DNA from: Candidatus Paralachnospira sangeri
Lineage (GTDB): Bacteria; Bacillota; Clostridia; Lachnospirales; Lachnospiraceae
DNA length: 45,182 bases
Assembly: GCA_904397815.1 (NCBI GenBank)
Contig: CAJFOT010000120.1
Coordinates: 1-45,182, forward strand
Reading direction: 5' to 3'
A program made the translations under genes and the position numbers. Each line of letters opens with the position of its first letter. Position 1 is the first letter of the stretch. Below are positions 33,238 through 40,840 of the stretch, piece by piece. The notes beneath the pieces are model-generated. The model worked only from the letters and a program-made list of their open reading frames with translations. It was not told the origin of the DNA and did not search any database.

Positions 33238-33939
33238 TTATATGCCCCGCAGACAGGAGTTGGGAATAAATTTTTGCAGAAGGCTGACGAAGGCGTCCAT
33301 TTCCTCTTTTGTATAGGGGTGGAAATGGCGCCCGGACAACGTTTCACAGTCCCGGTAAGGCTGCAGATAATAAGCGGCGGAGCCGGACAGCCACAGACCG
33401 ATTTCACGGAAGTCCTCCTCCGTCTGAAATTCTCTGGCGACTGTTGTACGAAACTCGTACGAAATGCCGCTGGACTGAATCAGACTGACACTGGCGCGGA
33501 TGCGTTCTATATCCAGATGCGCTGTGCCGCAGACTTGAGGATAACGGGCAGGAGAGGATTTAATATCCATTGCAATATAATCTAGGAGCTGGCAGTTCAG
33601 CAGCTGATTAATTGTCTCGGGCCGGTAGCCGTTGGTATCCAATTTTATCTGATATCCCATCTCCCGTATGCGGCGGATAAAGTCCTCCAGTCCCTGCTGA
33701 ACAGTGGGTTCGCCGCCGGTGATACATACGCCGTCTAAGATACCGCGGCGTTTTTGCAGAAAACGAAACAGCTCGTCTTCTGATATGCTGTTGGATTCCA
33801 GCCATTGGGAGGAGAGGGAAACCACCTCTTTATTATGGCAGAAGGGGCAGCGGAAATTACAGTTTCCCAGAAAAATAGTGGCGGCCACATGCCCAGGATA
33901 ATCCAGCAGTGTTGTTTTTTGCAGACCACAGATTATCAT
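33238..33939 (-). CDS. nrdG: Anaerobic ribonucleotide reductase activating protein (radical SAM)
   Basis: Radical SAM activase of 233 residues with the iron-sulfur motif Cys27-x3-Cys31-x2-Cys34 (CNFRCPFC). It also has the family start ICGLQKTTLLDYPGHVAATI, the SAM-binding GGEPT near 79-83, and KLDTNGYRPE. The pattern fits the NrdG2 type rather than pyruvate formate-lyase activase. The start at 33939 follows AAAGGATG; an upstream in-frame ATG at 34011 lies in the promoter region. No nrdD gene is adjacent. Confidence 0.88.
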   Translation of the reverse strand: MIICGLQKTTLLDYPGHVAATIFLGNCNFRCPFCHNKEVVSLSSQWLESNSISEDELFRFLQKRRGILDGVCITGGEPTVQQGLEDFIRRIREMGYQIKLDTNGYRPETINQLLNCQLLDYIAMDIKSSPARYPQVCGTAHLDIERIRASVSLIQSSGISYEFRTTVAREFQTEEDFREIGLWLSGSAAYYLQPYRDCETLSGRHFHPYTKEEMDAFVSLLQKFIPNSCLRGI

Positions 33940-33991
33940 AATAATATCATCCTTTCCCTGATATATGCCGGGCAGAACCGGCATTGGTTCA

Positions 33992-34000
33992 ATTATAGCA
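33992..34000 (-). promoter_or_regulatory. Extended -10 element for nrdG
   Basis: On the minus strand TGCTATAAT (34000-33992) forms an extended -10 about 50 bases before the nrdG start. The matching -35 is weak (TATAAC, 34020-34015), and it overlaps the start of the divergent tadA gene. Confidence 0.5.
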
Positions 34001-34019
34001 TAAAGGGGCAAACAGTTAT

Positions 34020-34511
34020 ATGGAGATACAGGAAAAATACATGCGAGAGGCCATAAAACAGGCTCAAAAAGCGTATCAAATCGGTGAAGTTCCCATCGGA
34101 TGCGTGATTGTATATGAGGATAAGGTCATTGCCAGGGGTTATAACAGACGAAAAATTGACCGCAATACGCTGTCTCACGCGGAACTGCGGGCCATAAAGA
34201 AGGCCAGCAGAGTGATGGGAGACTGGAGGCTGGAAGGATGCACCATGTATGTGACGCTGGAGCCCTGCCAGATGTGCGCAGGCGCTATTGTTCAGGCCAG
34301 AATCCCCCGGGTTGTAATTGGGTGTATGAATCCGAAGGCGGGGTGTGCCGGATCTATTCTGAATCTTCTTCAGATGCCACAGTTTAATCATCAGGTAGAA
34401 GTGGCTCGCGGTGTAATGGAGGAGGAGTGCTCCCAGCTGCTGAAAAATTTTTTCAAAGAACTGCGCATAAAGGTAAAACAGGAAAAAGCAGAGAAAAAGA
34501 TGGATAATTAA
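34020..34511 (+). CDS. tadA: tRNA-specific adenosine-34 deaminase
   Basis: Converts wobble adenosine to inosine in tRNA-Arg(ACG). The 163-residue zinc deaminase has His53-Ala-Glu55 (SHAELRAI) and Pro-Cys83-x2-Cys86 (EPCQMCAGAI), the complete metal and proton-shuttle set. ATG 34020 fits the family start (EIQEKYMREAIKQA) with AGGGG about 10 bases upstream. It stands immediately upstream of the SRP RNA gene, as in B. subtilis. Confidence 0.95.
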   Translation: MEIQEKYMREAIKQAQKAYQIGEVPIGCVIVYEDKVIARGYNRRKIDRNTLSHAELRAIKKASRVMGDWRLEGCTMYVTLEPCQMCAGAIVQARIPRVVIGCMNPKAGCAGSILNLLQMPQFNHQVEVARGVMEEECSQLLKNFFKELRIKVKQEKAEKKMDN

Positions 34512-34512
34512 T

Positions 34513-34541
34513 TTGACAAACAACATGGAAACAGTTATACT
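34513..34541 (+). promoter_or_regulatory. Promoter of the SRP RNA gene
   Basis: TTGACA (34513-34518), a 17-base spacer and TATACT (34536-34541), starting right at the end of tadA. The transcript would start about 20 bases before the predicted mature 5' end, implying 5' processing. Confidence 0.85.
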
Positions 34542-34567
34542 GTAGAAGCAAAATTGATATGAAATTT

Positions 34568-34830
34568 CCGCGCAGCCGGGGAGTTAGCGGTGCCCTGTAC
34601 CTGCAATCCGCTACAGCAGGGGTGATGCCTTCGCCGAGGACTTTTCATTGCAGAGCTGCCCTGGGTAAGTGGCGCTGACGTCTGGGTCTTACGCAACAGA
34701 AACCTGTGAACCGTGTCAGGTCAGGAATGGAGCAGCACTAAGCAGGACCTTTTGTGTGCCGTAAGGGTGCCTGGGCCGAGTTAACTGCACAGGTAACGTC
34801 TGTGATGAGTGTTCGAAGCGGGGCGCGCGG
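34568..34830 (+). ncRNA. ffs: Signal recognition particle RNA, large Bacillus type
   Basis: RNA of about 263 bases that pairs with Ffh to target membrane and secreted proteins. The ends are complementary: CCGCGC at 34568-34573 pairs with GCGCGG at 34825-34830. The Alu-like 5' domain AGCCGGGGAGTTAGCGGTGC, then CCCTGTACCTGCAATCCGCT, closely follows the B. subtilis scRNA. The conserved 3' part is GCCTGGGCCGAGTTAACTGC. The S-domain hairpin is at 34711-34740 with a GGAA tetraloop (34724-34727). The pair closing the loop is A-U instead of the common C-G. Confidence 0.95.
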
Positions 34831-34872
34831 ATTTTAAATATAAAAATTTACCTAAGCTGCAGACAGAAATTA

Positions 34873-34901
34873 TTGAATTAAGAAATTACTGGATGTATAA
34901 T
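34873..34901 (+). promoter_or_regulatory. Orphan promoter upstream of a perfect palindrome
   Basis: TTGAAT (34873-34878), a 17-base spacer and TATAAT (34896-34901). The expected transcript start near 34908 lies 7 bases before the 34-bp palindrome. No open reading frame follows on this strand. Confidence 0.5.
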
Positions 34902-34914
34902 AATCTGTCAACAT

Positions 34915-34948
34915 ACACAGGAGCCGGCCATATGGCCGGCTCCTGTGT
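34915..34948. repeat. 34-bp perfect palindrome
   Basis: Two 17-bp arms are exactly complementary with no spacer, centred on CATATG (34929-34934). No T-run follows on the plus strand, so it is not a typical intrinsic terminator, although it could stop or stabilise the SRP RNA transcript. Confidence 0.85.
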
Positions 34949-35009
34949 GAGTTTAACATGAGTATATGTGATAATAATTAGGAAACGTCTCTTCTGTTGG
35001 AAATCGTTT

Positions 35010-35116
35010 GCTATATTCATCCAATGAATATGATAAGAATATAGCATTTAAAGCGGATAATGTCAATAAAAAATAGAAAATAAAAATAAGTAGGGCAACA
35101 ATCATTGGATGAATAT
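35010..35116. repeat. Twin operator-like inverted repeats
   Basis: Site 1 (35013-35031) is a perfect 8-3-8 palindrome, ATATTCAT-CCA-ATGAATAT. Site 2 (35098-35116) keeps the right arm exactly and 6 of 8 bases of the left arm. A 15-base segment of site 1 (35013-35027) recurs exactly inverted at 35102-35116. A further 9-bp inverted repeat, GCTATATTC/GAATATAGC (35010-35018 and 35037-35045), overlaps site 1. The sites lie in the convergent gap between the SRP RNA and the GntR gene. No gene is visible in 34831-35171. Confidence 0.6.
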
Positions 35117-35171
35117 GGCTGCAATTTTCGTTAAAATTTTGCCAATTGCTTTTGGATAAAGAATGATTTTG

Positions 35172-35873
35172 TTATAATTGTTCTTCTGAAAGCACTTTTT
35201 CTTCCATAAACCTGTTAGAGTTGTACAATAAATGGAACTGCATGGCCTCTTTTGCGTCAGCGGCTCTTTTATCACGGATAGCCAGATAAATGCTTCGATG
35301 GGAGCGGATTGTTTGTTCATATTCCCGCTGGCTGATTTCAGAAGAAAAAATTTCTACCCCCATATTGATAACAGGAATCAGATTAGACATAACAGTATTG
35401 TGGGTGCAGTTGGCGATCTGCGCGTGAAATTCTGCGTCCTTTTCTGTGAAATCCATGCGCTGTCCGGTCAGAGCTTCGACTTCCAACAGAATTTCTTTCA
35501 GTTTTTCCAGATCTTCCGGAGTGGCGTTCTGTGCTGCCAGCGCTGCGACAGAGGGCTCAATAATGTAGCGAATCTGCAGAAGATCCTTTGTCAGCTTAAC
35601 TCTGTCATCGACCATGGTAAAGCCCAGCGGGTCATCAGATACACCTTTTTTTTCTGAGACAAATGTGCCCGCGCCCTGTCGGATGGTTACAATGTTTCTG
35701 GATACCAGAACGCGCAGAGCCTCCCTGACGGTATTTCTGCTGACGCCCAGCAGTTCTGAAAATTCATATTCATTGGGCAGTTTATCTCCTGGCTGATAAT
35801 TTTCTTCCTGAATATATGTGATAATATTTTTGGCGGCCTGTTCACCTAGTGTATGTCGTTCCTTGCGCGGCAT
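35172..35873 (-). CDS. GntR family (FadR/FCD subfamily) transcriptional regulator
   Basis: 233 residues. An N-terminal winged-helix domain (about 10-75) has KLPNEYEFSELLGVSRNTVR and EALRVLVSRNIVTIRQGAGTF. A C-terminal all-helical FCD ligand domain (about 95-215) has DAEFHAQIANCTHN and later His residues expected to bind a metal. FCD regulators usually sense small carboxylates, but the ligand is unknown. GGAGGTGA precedes the start. It is divergent from pfkA with about 190 bases between them, so control of pfkA is possible but unproven. Confidence 0.92.
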   Translation of the reverse strand: MPRKERHTLGEQAAKNIITYIQEENYQPGDKLPNEYEFSELLGVSRNTVREALRVLVSRNIVTIRQGAGTFVSEKKGVSDDPLGFTMVDDRVKLTKDLLQIRYIIEPSVAALAAQNATPEDLEKLKEILLEVEALTGQRMDFTEKDAEFHAQIANCTHNTVMSNLIPVINMGVEIFSSEISQREYEQTIRSHRSIYLAIRDKRAADAKEAMQFHLLYNSNRFMEEKVLSEEQL

Positions 35874-35908
35874 AATTGTATCACCTCCGGGTTAAACTAA
35901 TATCCACA

Positions 35909-35937
35909 ATTATATATAGTTTTCCTGAGAATCACAA
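35909..35937 (-). promoter_or_regulatory. Promoter of the GntR gene
   Basis: On the minus strand TTGTGA (35937-35932), a 17-base spacer and TATAAT (35914-35909), about 36 bases upstream of the start codon. Confidence 0.7.
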
Positions 35938-35984
35938 GGTTCTTTTTGCTAAACCGGTGAATTTATCAATTCTTTTTGTTTTGC

Positions 35985-36013
35985 TTGCCCGTTTAAGTCC
36001 TTTATATTATAAT
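35985..36013 (+). promoter_or_regulatory. Promoter of pfkA-dnaX-ybaB-recR
   Basis: TTGCCC (35985-35990), a 17-base spacer and TATAAT (36008-36013), about 50 bases upstream of the pfkA ATG. Confidence 0.65.
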
Positions 36014-36063
36014 CGATATGGAGCGGGCCGACAGGCTGTCATGTAAAGAAGGGAAGTGCGAAT

Positions 36064-37143
36064 ATGGTAAGAATAGGTATGTTGACCAGTGGTGGAGACT
36101 GCCAGAGTCTGAATGCCACGATGCGAGGCGTGGCTAAGGCTTTATACAGATTATATGATGATGTGCAGATCATTGGATTTGAGGATGGCTATAAGGGCCT
36201 TATGTATTCTGATTACCGGATTATGGAACCGCGGGACTTTTCCGGAATTCTCACAGAGGGAGGAACCATACTGGGTACTTCCAGACAGCCGTTTAAGCTG
36301 ATGACGGTTCCCGACGAAAATGGCTTGGATAAAGTAGAGTTAATGAAACAGACCTATAAGAAGCTGAAGCTTCAGTGTCTGGTTGTTCTGGGAGGCAACG
36401 GAAGCCAGAAAACCGCCAATCTGCTGAGTGAGGAAGGACTGAATGTGATTGGTTTGCCGAAAACGATCGATAATGACCTTTGGGGTACAGATATGACTTT
36501 TGGGTTTCAGAGCGCCATGAACATTGCCACCAACGCGATTGACTGTATTCATACAACAGCTGCCTCTCATGGACGCGTATTTATTATTGAGGTGATGGGC
36601 CATAAGGTAGGGTGGCTGACGCTTCAGGCAGGAATTGCCGGAGGAGCGGATGTAATTCTGATACCTGAGATTCCTTATGATATAGAAAAAGTAGCGGAAG
36701 CTGTAAAACGCAGAAACAAAGTGGGCAAGCGTTTTACCATAATTGCTGTGGCTGAAGGGGCGATTTCGAAAGAGGATGCCGCTCTTTCCAAAAAGGAATT
36801 GAAGAAAAAGAAGGAGCAGGAAAAGAATATATATCCGTCTATTTCCTATGAAATTGCGGCGAAAATGGAAGAGATGACAGGCATTGAGACCAGGGTGACA
36901 GTACCCGGGCACATGCAGAGAGGCGGGGAGCCCTGCGCATATGACAGAGTTCTTTCCTCCAGGCTGGGAGCCAGAGCCGCGCAGATGATTTATAATGAAG
37001 AGTATGGAAATCTGGTTGTGATCCGAAATAATGAGATCACAAAAATTCCATTAAAGGAAACTGCCGGAAAGCTGAAAACGGTGGATCCAAAGGATTCTAT
37101 GGTGGAAGAAGCAAAACTGTTAGGAATTACATTCGGAGATTAG
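36064..37143 (+). CDS. pfkA: 6-phosphofructokinase
   Basis: Phosphorylates fructose-6-phosphate in glycolysis. 359 residues with TSGGDCQSLNA, GGNGSQKTA (110-118), PKTIDND (132-138) and VPGHMQRGGEPCAYDR. Gly113, equivalent to E. coli Gly104, points to ATP. Lys133, equivalent to Gly124, is typical of PPi-dependent or mixed enzymes. The CQSLN after GGD also differs from the usual APGMN. The phosphate donor is therefore probably ATP but not certain. It is the first gene of a run with dnaX, ybaB and recR; dnaX starts 15 bases later. Confidence 0.93.
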   Translation: MVRIGMLTSGGDCQSLNATMRGVAKALYRLYDDVQIIGFEDGYKGLMYSDYRIMEPRDFSGILTEGGTILGTSRQPFKLMTVPDENGLDKVELMKQTYKKLKLQCLVVLGGNGSQKTANLLSEEGLNVIGLPKTIDNDLWGTDMTFGFQSAMNIATNAIDCIHTTAASHGRVFIIEVMGHKVGWLTLQAGIAGGADVILIPEIPYDIEKVAEAVKRRNKVGKRFTIIAVAEGAISKEDAALSKKELKKKKEQEKNIYPSISYEIAAKMEEMTGIETRVTVPGHMQRGGEPCAYDRVLSSRLGARAAQMIYNEEYGNLVVIRNNEITKIPLKETAGKLKTVDPKDSMVEEAKLLGITFGD

Positions 37144-37158
37144 GAGCGGTGGTTTCAG

Positions 37159-38787
37159 ATGTCTTATACAGCGCTGTACCGCAAGTGGCGGCCAAAGTCC
37201 TTTGAGGATGTAAAGGGCCAGGACCACATTGTTACAACATTAAAAAATCAGATACAGAGCGGACGGATCGGCCATGCTTATCTGTTCTGCGGAACCCGGG
37301 GAACCGGCAAGACGACTGTTGCGAAAATTTTCGCTAAGGCAGTAAACTGTGAAAATCCGCATGACGGCAGTCCCTGCAATGAATGTGCCAGCTGCAGAGC
37401 GATACAGGCAGGGGCAGCTGTAAATGTGGTGGAAATTGATGCGGCTTCCAATAATGGCGTGGATAATATCCGCGAGATTCGTGATGAAGTGCGCTACTCG
37501 CCGGCGGACGGGAAGTATCGGGTATACATTATTGATGAAGTTCATATGTTGTCCACAGGAGCTTTTAACGCGCTTCTGAAGACTTTGGAGGAACCGCCTT
37601 CTTATGTTATTTTTATTCTGGCTACAACAGAGGTACATAAGATTCCGGTAACGGTTCTGTCCAGATGTCAGCGGTATGATTTCCGCCGGATTTCCAATGA
37701 AGTTATTGCGTCCAGGCTGCGGCAGCTGACAGATGGTGAGGGCGCGCAGTGCGAGGAGAAGGCCTTAACGTATATTGCAAAAAAAGCAGATGGTTCCATG
37801 CGTGATGCGATCAGTCTGCTGGATCAGTGTATGGCGTTTTATTACGGTGAGAATCTGACCTATGAGAAAACGCTGGATGTGCTGGGCGCTGTGGATCATA
37901 CGCTGTTTTATAAGCTGACAGATGGAATACTCCGGCGAGATATCTCAGGATGCATTTACATGATTGACGAGATCGTAGCACAGGGCAGGGAACTGGGACA
38001 GCTGGTGAGCGATCTCCTCTGGTACCTGAGAAATCTGATGCTGCTGAAGGCTTCGGATATGGATGCCGATGCTCTGGAAATGTCTGCGGAAGAGATTGAG
38101 GAACTGGCCAGGCTGGCGGTGCGGACAGATACCGCTGTGGTTATGCGCTGCATCAGGAATTTTTCTGAACTGTCAGGCCAGATGCGATATGCGGCAGATA
38201 AACGGGTATTGCTGGAAATGACAATAATCCGCCTGTGCACACCCTCTCTGGATCAAAGCTATGAGGGCATCCTGCAGAGGCTGGAATCTCTGGAACAGAT
38301 GGTCAAAAGCGGAACAGTGATCCTGCAGGCTGGAGAGACGGCTGCCCCGGAAGGGAACAGCGGCAGTGACAGGCGGCAGGAGCCTGCTGTTCAGCCGGAC
38401 GGCAGTCATGATCAGGATGAGAATATGGTTCGCGTGCGGCGAGATCAGAAAGAGGTTCTGGATACATTGTCGGCGGCGTGGCCGGATATCACAGGCAGGC
38501 TGAAGCTGGCAGCCAGGGCGGCTTTGAAAAATACTTATATCAAAATGACAGGGGACGGCACAGTAGAGATTGTATTTGTTCGTCCGGAGGATTTCCTGGT
38601 CGGAAATCGTCCCGCTGTGATGAATATGGTGGGTCAGATCGTGCAGGAACGTTATGGTGTGTGTCCGACATTTCGCGGACGGCTGGAAAATCCGGGAGAG
38701 ACCAGTACATCTACCCGGTATGCGACAGATGAAGAAATTCAAAGTGTTTTTAATATAGAAATTATCAGTGAGCAGGAGGATATATAA
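37159..38787 (+). CDS. dnaX: DNA polymerase III subunit gamma/tau
   Basis: AAA+ clamp-loader subunit, 542 residues. Walker A is GTRGTGKT (45-52), the zinc ligands are Cys64, Cys73, Cys76 and Cys79, Walker B is YIIDEVHML, and the sensor region is LATTEVHKIPVTVLSRCQ. A polar linker lies near 385-425, before a C-terminal region resembling the tau domain. GGAGCGGTGG precedes ATG 37159. It is followed directly by ybaB, the order being widely conserved. Confidence 0.96.
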   Translation: MSYTALYRKWRPKSFEDVKGQDHIVTTLKNQIQSGRIGHAYLFCGTRGTGKTTVAKIFAKAVNCENPHDGSPCNECASCRAIQAGAAVNVVEIDAASNNGVDNIREIRDEVRYSPADGKYRVYIIDEVHMLSTGAFNALLKTLEEPPSYVIFILATTEVHKIPVTVLSRCQRYDFRRISNEVIASRLRQLTDGEGAQCEEKALTYIAKKADGSMRDAISLLDQCMAFYYGENLTYEKTLDVLGAVDHTLFYKLTDGILRRDISGCIYMIDEIVAQGRELGQLVSDLLWYLRNLMLLKASDMDADALEMSAEEIEELARLAVRTDTAVVMRCIRNFSELSGQMRYAADKRVLLEMTIIRLCTPSLDQSYEGILQRLESLEQMVKSGTVILQAGETAAPEGNSGSDRRQEPAVQPDGSHDQDENMVRVRRDQKEVLDTLSAAWPDITGRLKLAARAALKNTYIKMTGDGTVEIVFVRPEDFLVGNRPAVMNMVGQIVQERYGVCPTFRGRLENPGETSTSTRYATDEEIQSVFNIEIISEQEDI

Positions 38788-39132
38788 ATGGCGAAAAGAG
38801 GCGGATTCCCGGGCGGCATGCCGGGCAATATGGGCAATTTAATGAAACAGGCGCAAAAGATGCAGCGGCAGATGGAGGAGGCTACGAAAGAACTGGAGGA
38901 AAAAACCTACACAGCCAGTGCCGGAGGCGGCGCAGTGGAGGTAACTGTATCCGGAAAGAAAGAGATCGTGGCTGTCAAACTTTCTGAGGAAGTTGTAGAT
39001 CCTGATGACATTGAAATGCTTCAGGATTTGATTATGGCAGCGGTTAATGAAGCGTACCGCGCGATGGAGGAGGATGCGTCTCAGCGGATGGGAAAGATCA
39101 CCGGAGGCCTGGGCGGAGGATTTCCTTTTTAG
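38788..39132 (+). CDS. YbaB/EbfC family nucleoid-associated protein
   Basis: 114-residue DNA-binding dimer protein of the YbaB/EbfC family, of unclear exact role, usually encoded between dnaX and recR as here. It has a Gly/Met-rich N-terminus, a central MQRQMEEATKELEEKTYTAS and the core VEVTVSGKKEIVAVKL. It starts immediately after the dnaX stop codon (TAAATG), using the GGAGGA inside the end of dnaX. Confidence 0.95.
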   Translation: MAKRGGFPGGMPGNMGNLMKQAQKMQRQMEEATKELEEKTYTASAGGGAVEVTVSGKKEIVAVKLSEEVVDPDDIEMLQDLIMAAVNEAYRAMEEDASQRMGKITGGLGGGFPF

Positions 39133-39138
39133 TTCAGT

Positions 39139-39200
39139 GTGCCGGCACATTTATGTTCAGGCAAACAGTGCTGTCAGCCTGAATATGAATGTGCCGGTAT
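39139..39200 (+). other. Long hairpin between ybaB and recR
   Basis: A 21-bp stem pairs 39142-39162 with 39177-39197 through Watson-Crick pairs and two G-U pairs, extendable by about 3 weaker pairs. The loop of 14 bases contains ACAGTGCTGT, itself self-complementary. No T-run follows, so it is not a normal terminator. It may be an RNase processing site or an attenuating structure inside the dnaX-recR mRNA, which is inference. Confidence 0.6.
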
Positions 39201-39237
39201 GCTGGAAATGAAACATATGCTGTATGCAGGGGGCAAT

Positions 39238-39834
39238 ATGGACTACTATAGTACACAGATATCCAATCTGATTGAGGAATTGTCTAAACTGCCGGGTGTG
39301 GGCAGCAAGTCGGCGCAGCGTTTGGCTTTTTATATCATCAATATGCCGTTGGAAGCGGTAAATCATCTTTCAGATACGATTCTTTCCGCCAGGAAAAATG
39401 TCCGGTACTGTAAGGAGTGCTGTACACTGACAGATCAGGAGCTTTGCCCTATCTGCAGCAGTGACAAAAGGGATCACAGCACAATTATGGTGGTGGAAAA
39501 TCCAAGGGATCTGGCGGCCTATGAAAAGACAGGAAAATATGAAGGAGTATATCATGTCCTTCATGGGGCGATTTCTCCTGCGCTTGGCATCGGCCCCAAC
39601 GATATCAGACTGAAAGAACTGATGGTGCGTCTGCAGGGAGATGTAAAAGAACTGATTATTGCGACGAACTCCAGCCTGGAAGGAGAAACCACTGCTATGT
39701 ATATCAGTAAATTGGTAAAGCCCACCGGGATTAAGGTGACGCGCATTGCCAGTGGGGTGCCTGTAGGCGGGGATCTGGAGTATATCGATGAAGTGACATT
39801 GCTTCGGGCGCTGGAAGGCAGGACAGAGCTGTAG
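39238..39834 (+). CDS. recR: Recombination protein RecR
   Basis: Works with RecO and RecF to load RecA at gapped DNA. 198 residues. An HhH-like N-terminus ([17 protein letters not shown]) is followed by a zinc finger with Cys58, Cys61, Cys70 and Cys73, a TOPRIM domain (about 80-175, [16 protein letters not shown]) and a C-terminal [19 protein letters not shown] 39238 follows AGGGGG. A longer in-frame extension to 39139 would run through the hairpin and is rejected. Confidence 0.96.
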   Translation: MDYYSTQISNLIEELSKLPGVGSKSAQRLAFYIINMPLEAVNHLSDTILSARKNVRYCKECCTLTDQELCPICSSDKRDHSTIMVVENPRDLAAYEKTGKYEGVYHVLHGAISPALGIGPNDIRLKELMVRLQGDVKELIIATNSSLEGETTAMYISKLVKPTGIKVTRIASGVPVGGDLEYIDEVTLLRALEGRTEL

Positions 39835-40659
39835 ATTAGACAATGAATAGTTTGTATATTTTGAAAAAAACATATTATTTAAAGAATATATACTGATTAA
39901 TCGATAAATAAAATAATAAAATAAAAAATATTCAAAAAATGTATTGACAATATTGCTGGCGTATGCTATGATAATGACAACAAATCAATCAGAGCTGACG
40001 AGAAAGGCATTGGTTGATAATTGGAAAAGATTGGTGGTGATTCCAGTGGACACAGTCACAGAATCTATGGAAATTCAATTTCATCTTTTACTGAAGGCGG
40101 GGCTTCTGCAGGAATTGCCTTCAAGAAGCATTTGAATGAACGTAAGAATCCGAATATGAAATAATGAAAGCAAATCGGAGAGAGAAAACGGATCAGATGC
40201 GGAAAAACCTTCTTAAAGTGGAATGAAATTGAGATGGAATCCGTAGAACTTATGTAAAGCAAGATGCATGGTGTGAAGAAACCGGCATATTGAAGAACAT
40301 AGGTGATAATGTCAAAAAAATCATTTTGGTTTTGTTGAAATTGGCATCTATGTGGCCCTGGGCAATCAATCCGGGAGGATCGATTGAAAAGGGAATACAA
40401 GACGGAAGAATTTGGTTTTGCCGTTATAGAATCTTTTGGGACATGTATTATGAATTGATTATATAAAATTTAATATAGATGATACTATAGTTAAAGATAT
40501 AATTGAGAGACATAATCCAAGCGAAAAAGGACGTCGATATAGTAGATTAACCAAGAAGATTAAATAACGAAGGCTGCAGAAGCTCCTATCCGCAGGTAAA
40601 TACCTCCGATGGTGAGAAAACAATTAGAGTGTATCATAAAATTAAAAATTTAATATTCA
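39835..40659 (+). pseudogene. AT-rich stretch with degenerate coding fragments
   Basis: About 825 bases without an intact gene. A near-consensus promoter opens it. Short fragments with protein-like composition occur in different plus-strand frames: 40021-40164 (47 residues from TTG, containing GHSHRIYGNSISSFTEGGAS), an open frame around 40214-40461 (DNVKKIILVLLKLASMWPWA), and about 40450-40567 (IDDTIVKDIIERHNPSEKGR). They are separated by frame changes and stops, as expected for a decayed accessory gene or genes. I do not recognise the parent family, and chance open frames are possible. Confidence 0.35.
39944..39972 (+). promoter_or_regulatory. Promoter in the gap after recR
   Basis: TTGACA (39944-39949), a 17-base spacer and TATGAT (39967-39972), preceded by a strongly A/T-rich stretch. 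It would transcribe the degenerate region up to the terminator at 40660. Confidence 0.7.
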
Positions 40660-40706
40660 GGGCTATTTTCCAGGAATGATTATTTTTGGAAAATAGTCCT
40701 TTTTTT
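40660..40706 (+). terminator. Intrinsic terminator
   Basis: A 12-bp stem pairs GGGCTATTTTCC (40660-40671) with GGAAAATAGTCC (40688-40699) with one G-U pair and a 16-base loop, followed by seven T. It ends transcription before the promoter of the next gene. Confidence 0.9.
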
Positions 40707-40730
40707 GGTACAAAAAAACACCTATTGCTT

Positions 40731-40759
40731 TTGACAAGACCATACAGCTATGCTACACT
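40731..40759 (+). promoter_or_regulatory. Promoter of the TPR/acidic protein gene
   Basis: TTGACA (40731-40736), a 17-base spacer and TACACT (40754-40759) with a TG one base upstream (extended -10). The leader is about 75 bases. Confidence 0.75.
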
Positions 40760-40840
40760 TAACGGTAAGGAGTCTGCCTGCCGGAATGGCGGTACAGCTC
40801 CGGTGCCGGAATATTTCCAAAGCGATCGAGGTGAGATGAT

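Noticed and set aside
37779-37785. A run of seven A in dnaX could be a slippery site for making a shorter clamp-loader form.
   Set aside because: A -1 shift here stops after about 8 codons, near residue 215, which would remove needed AAA+ parts; no stimulatory hairpin or internal ribosome site was recognised.
39944-40135. A 63-codon open frame after recR.
   Set aside because: Its start lies on the promoter elements, it has no ribosome site, and another frame over the same bases looks more protein-like.
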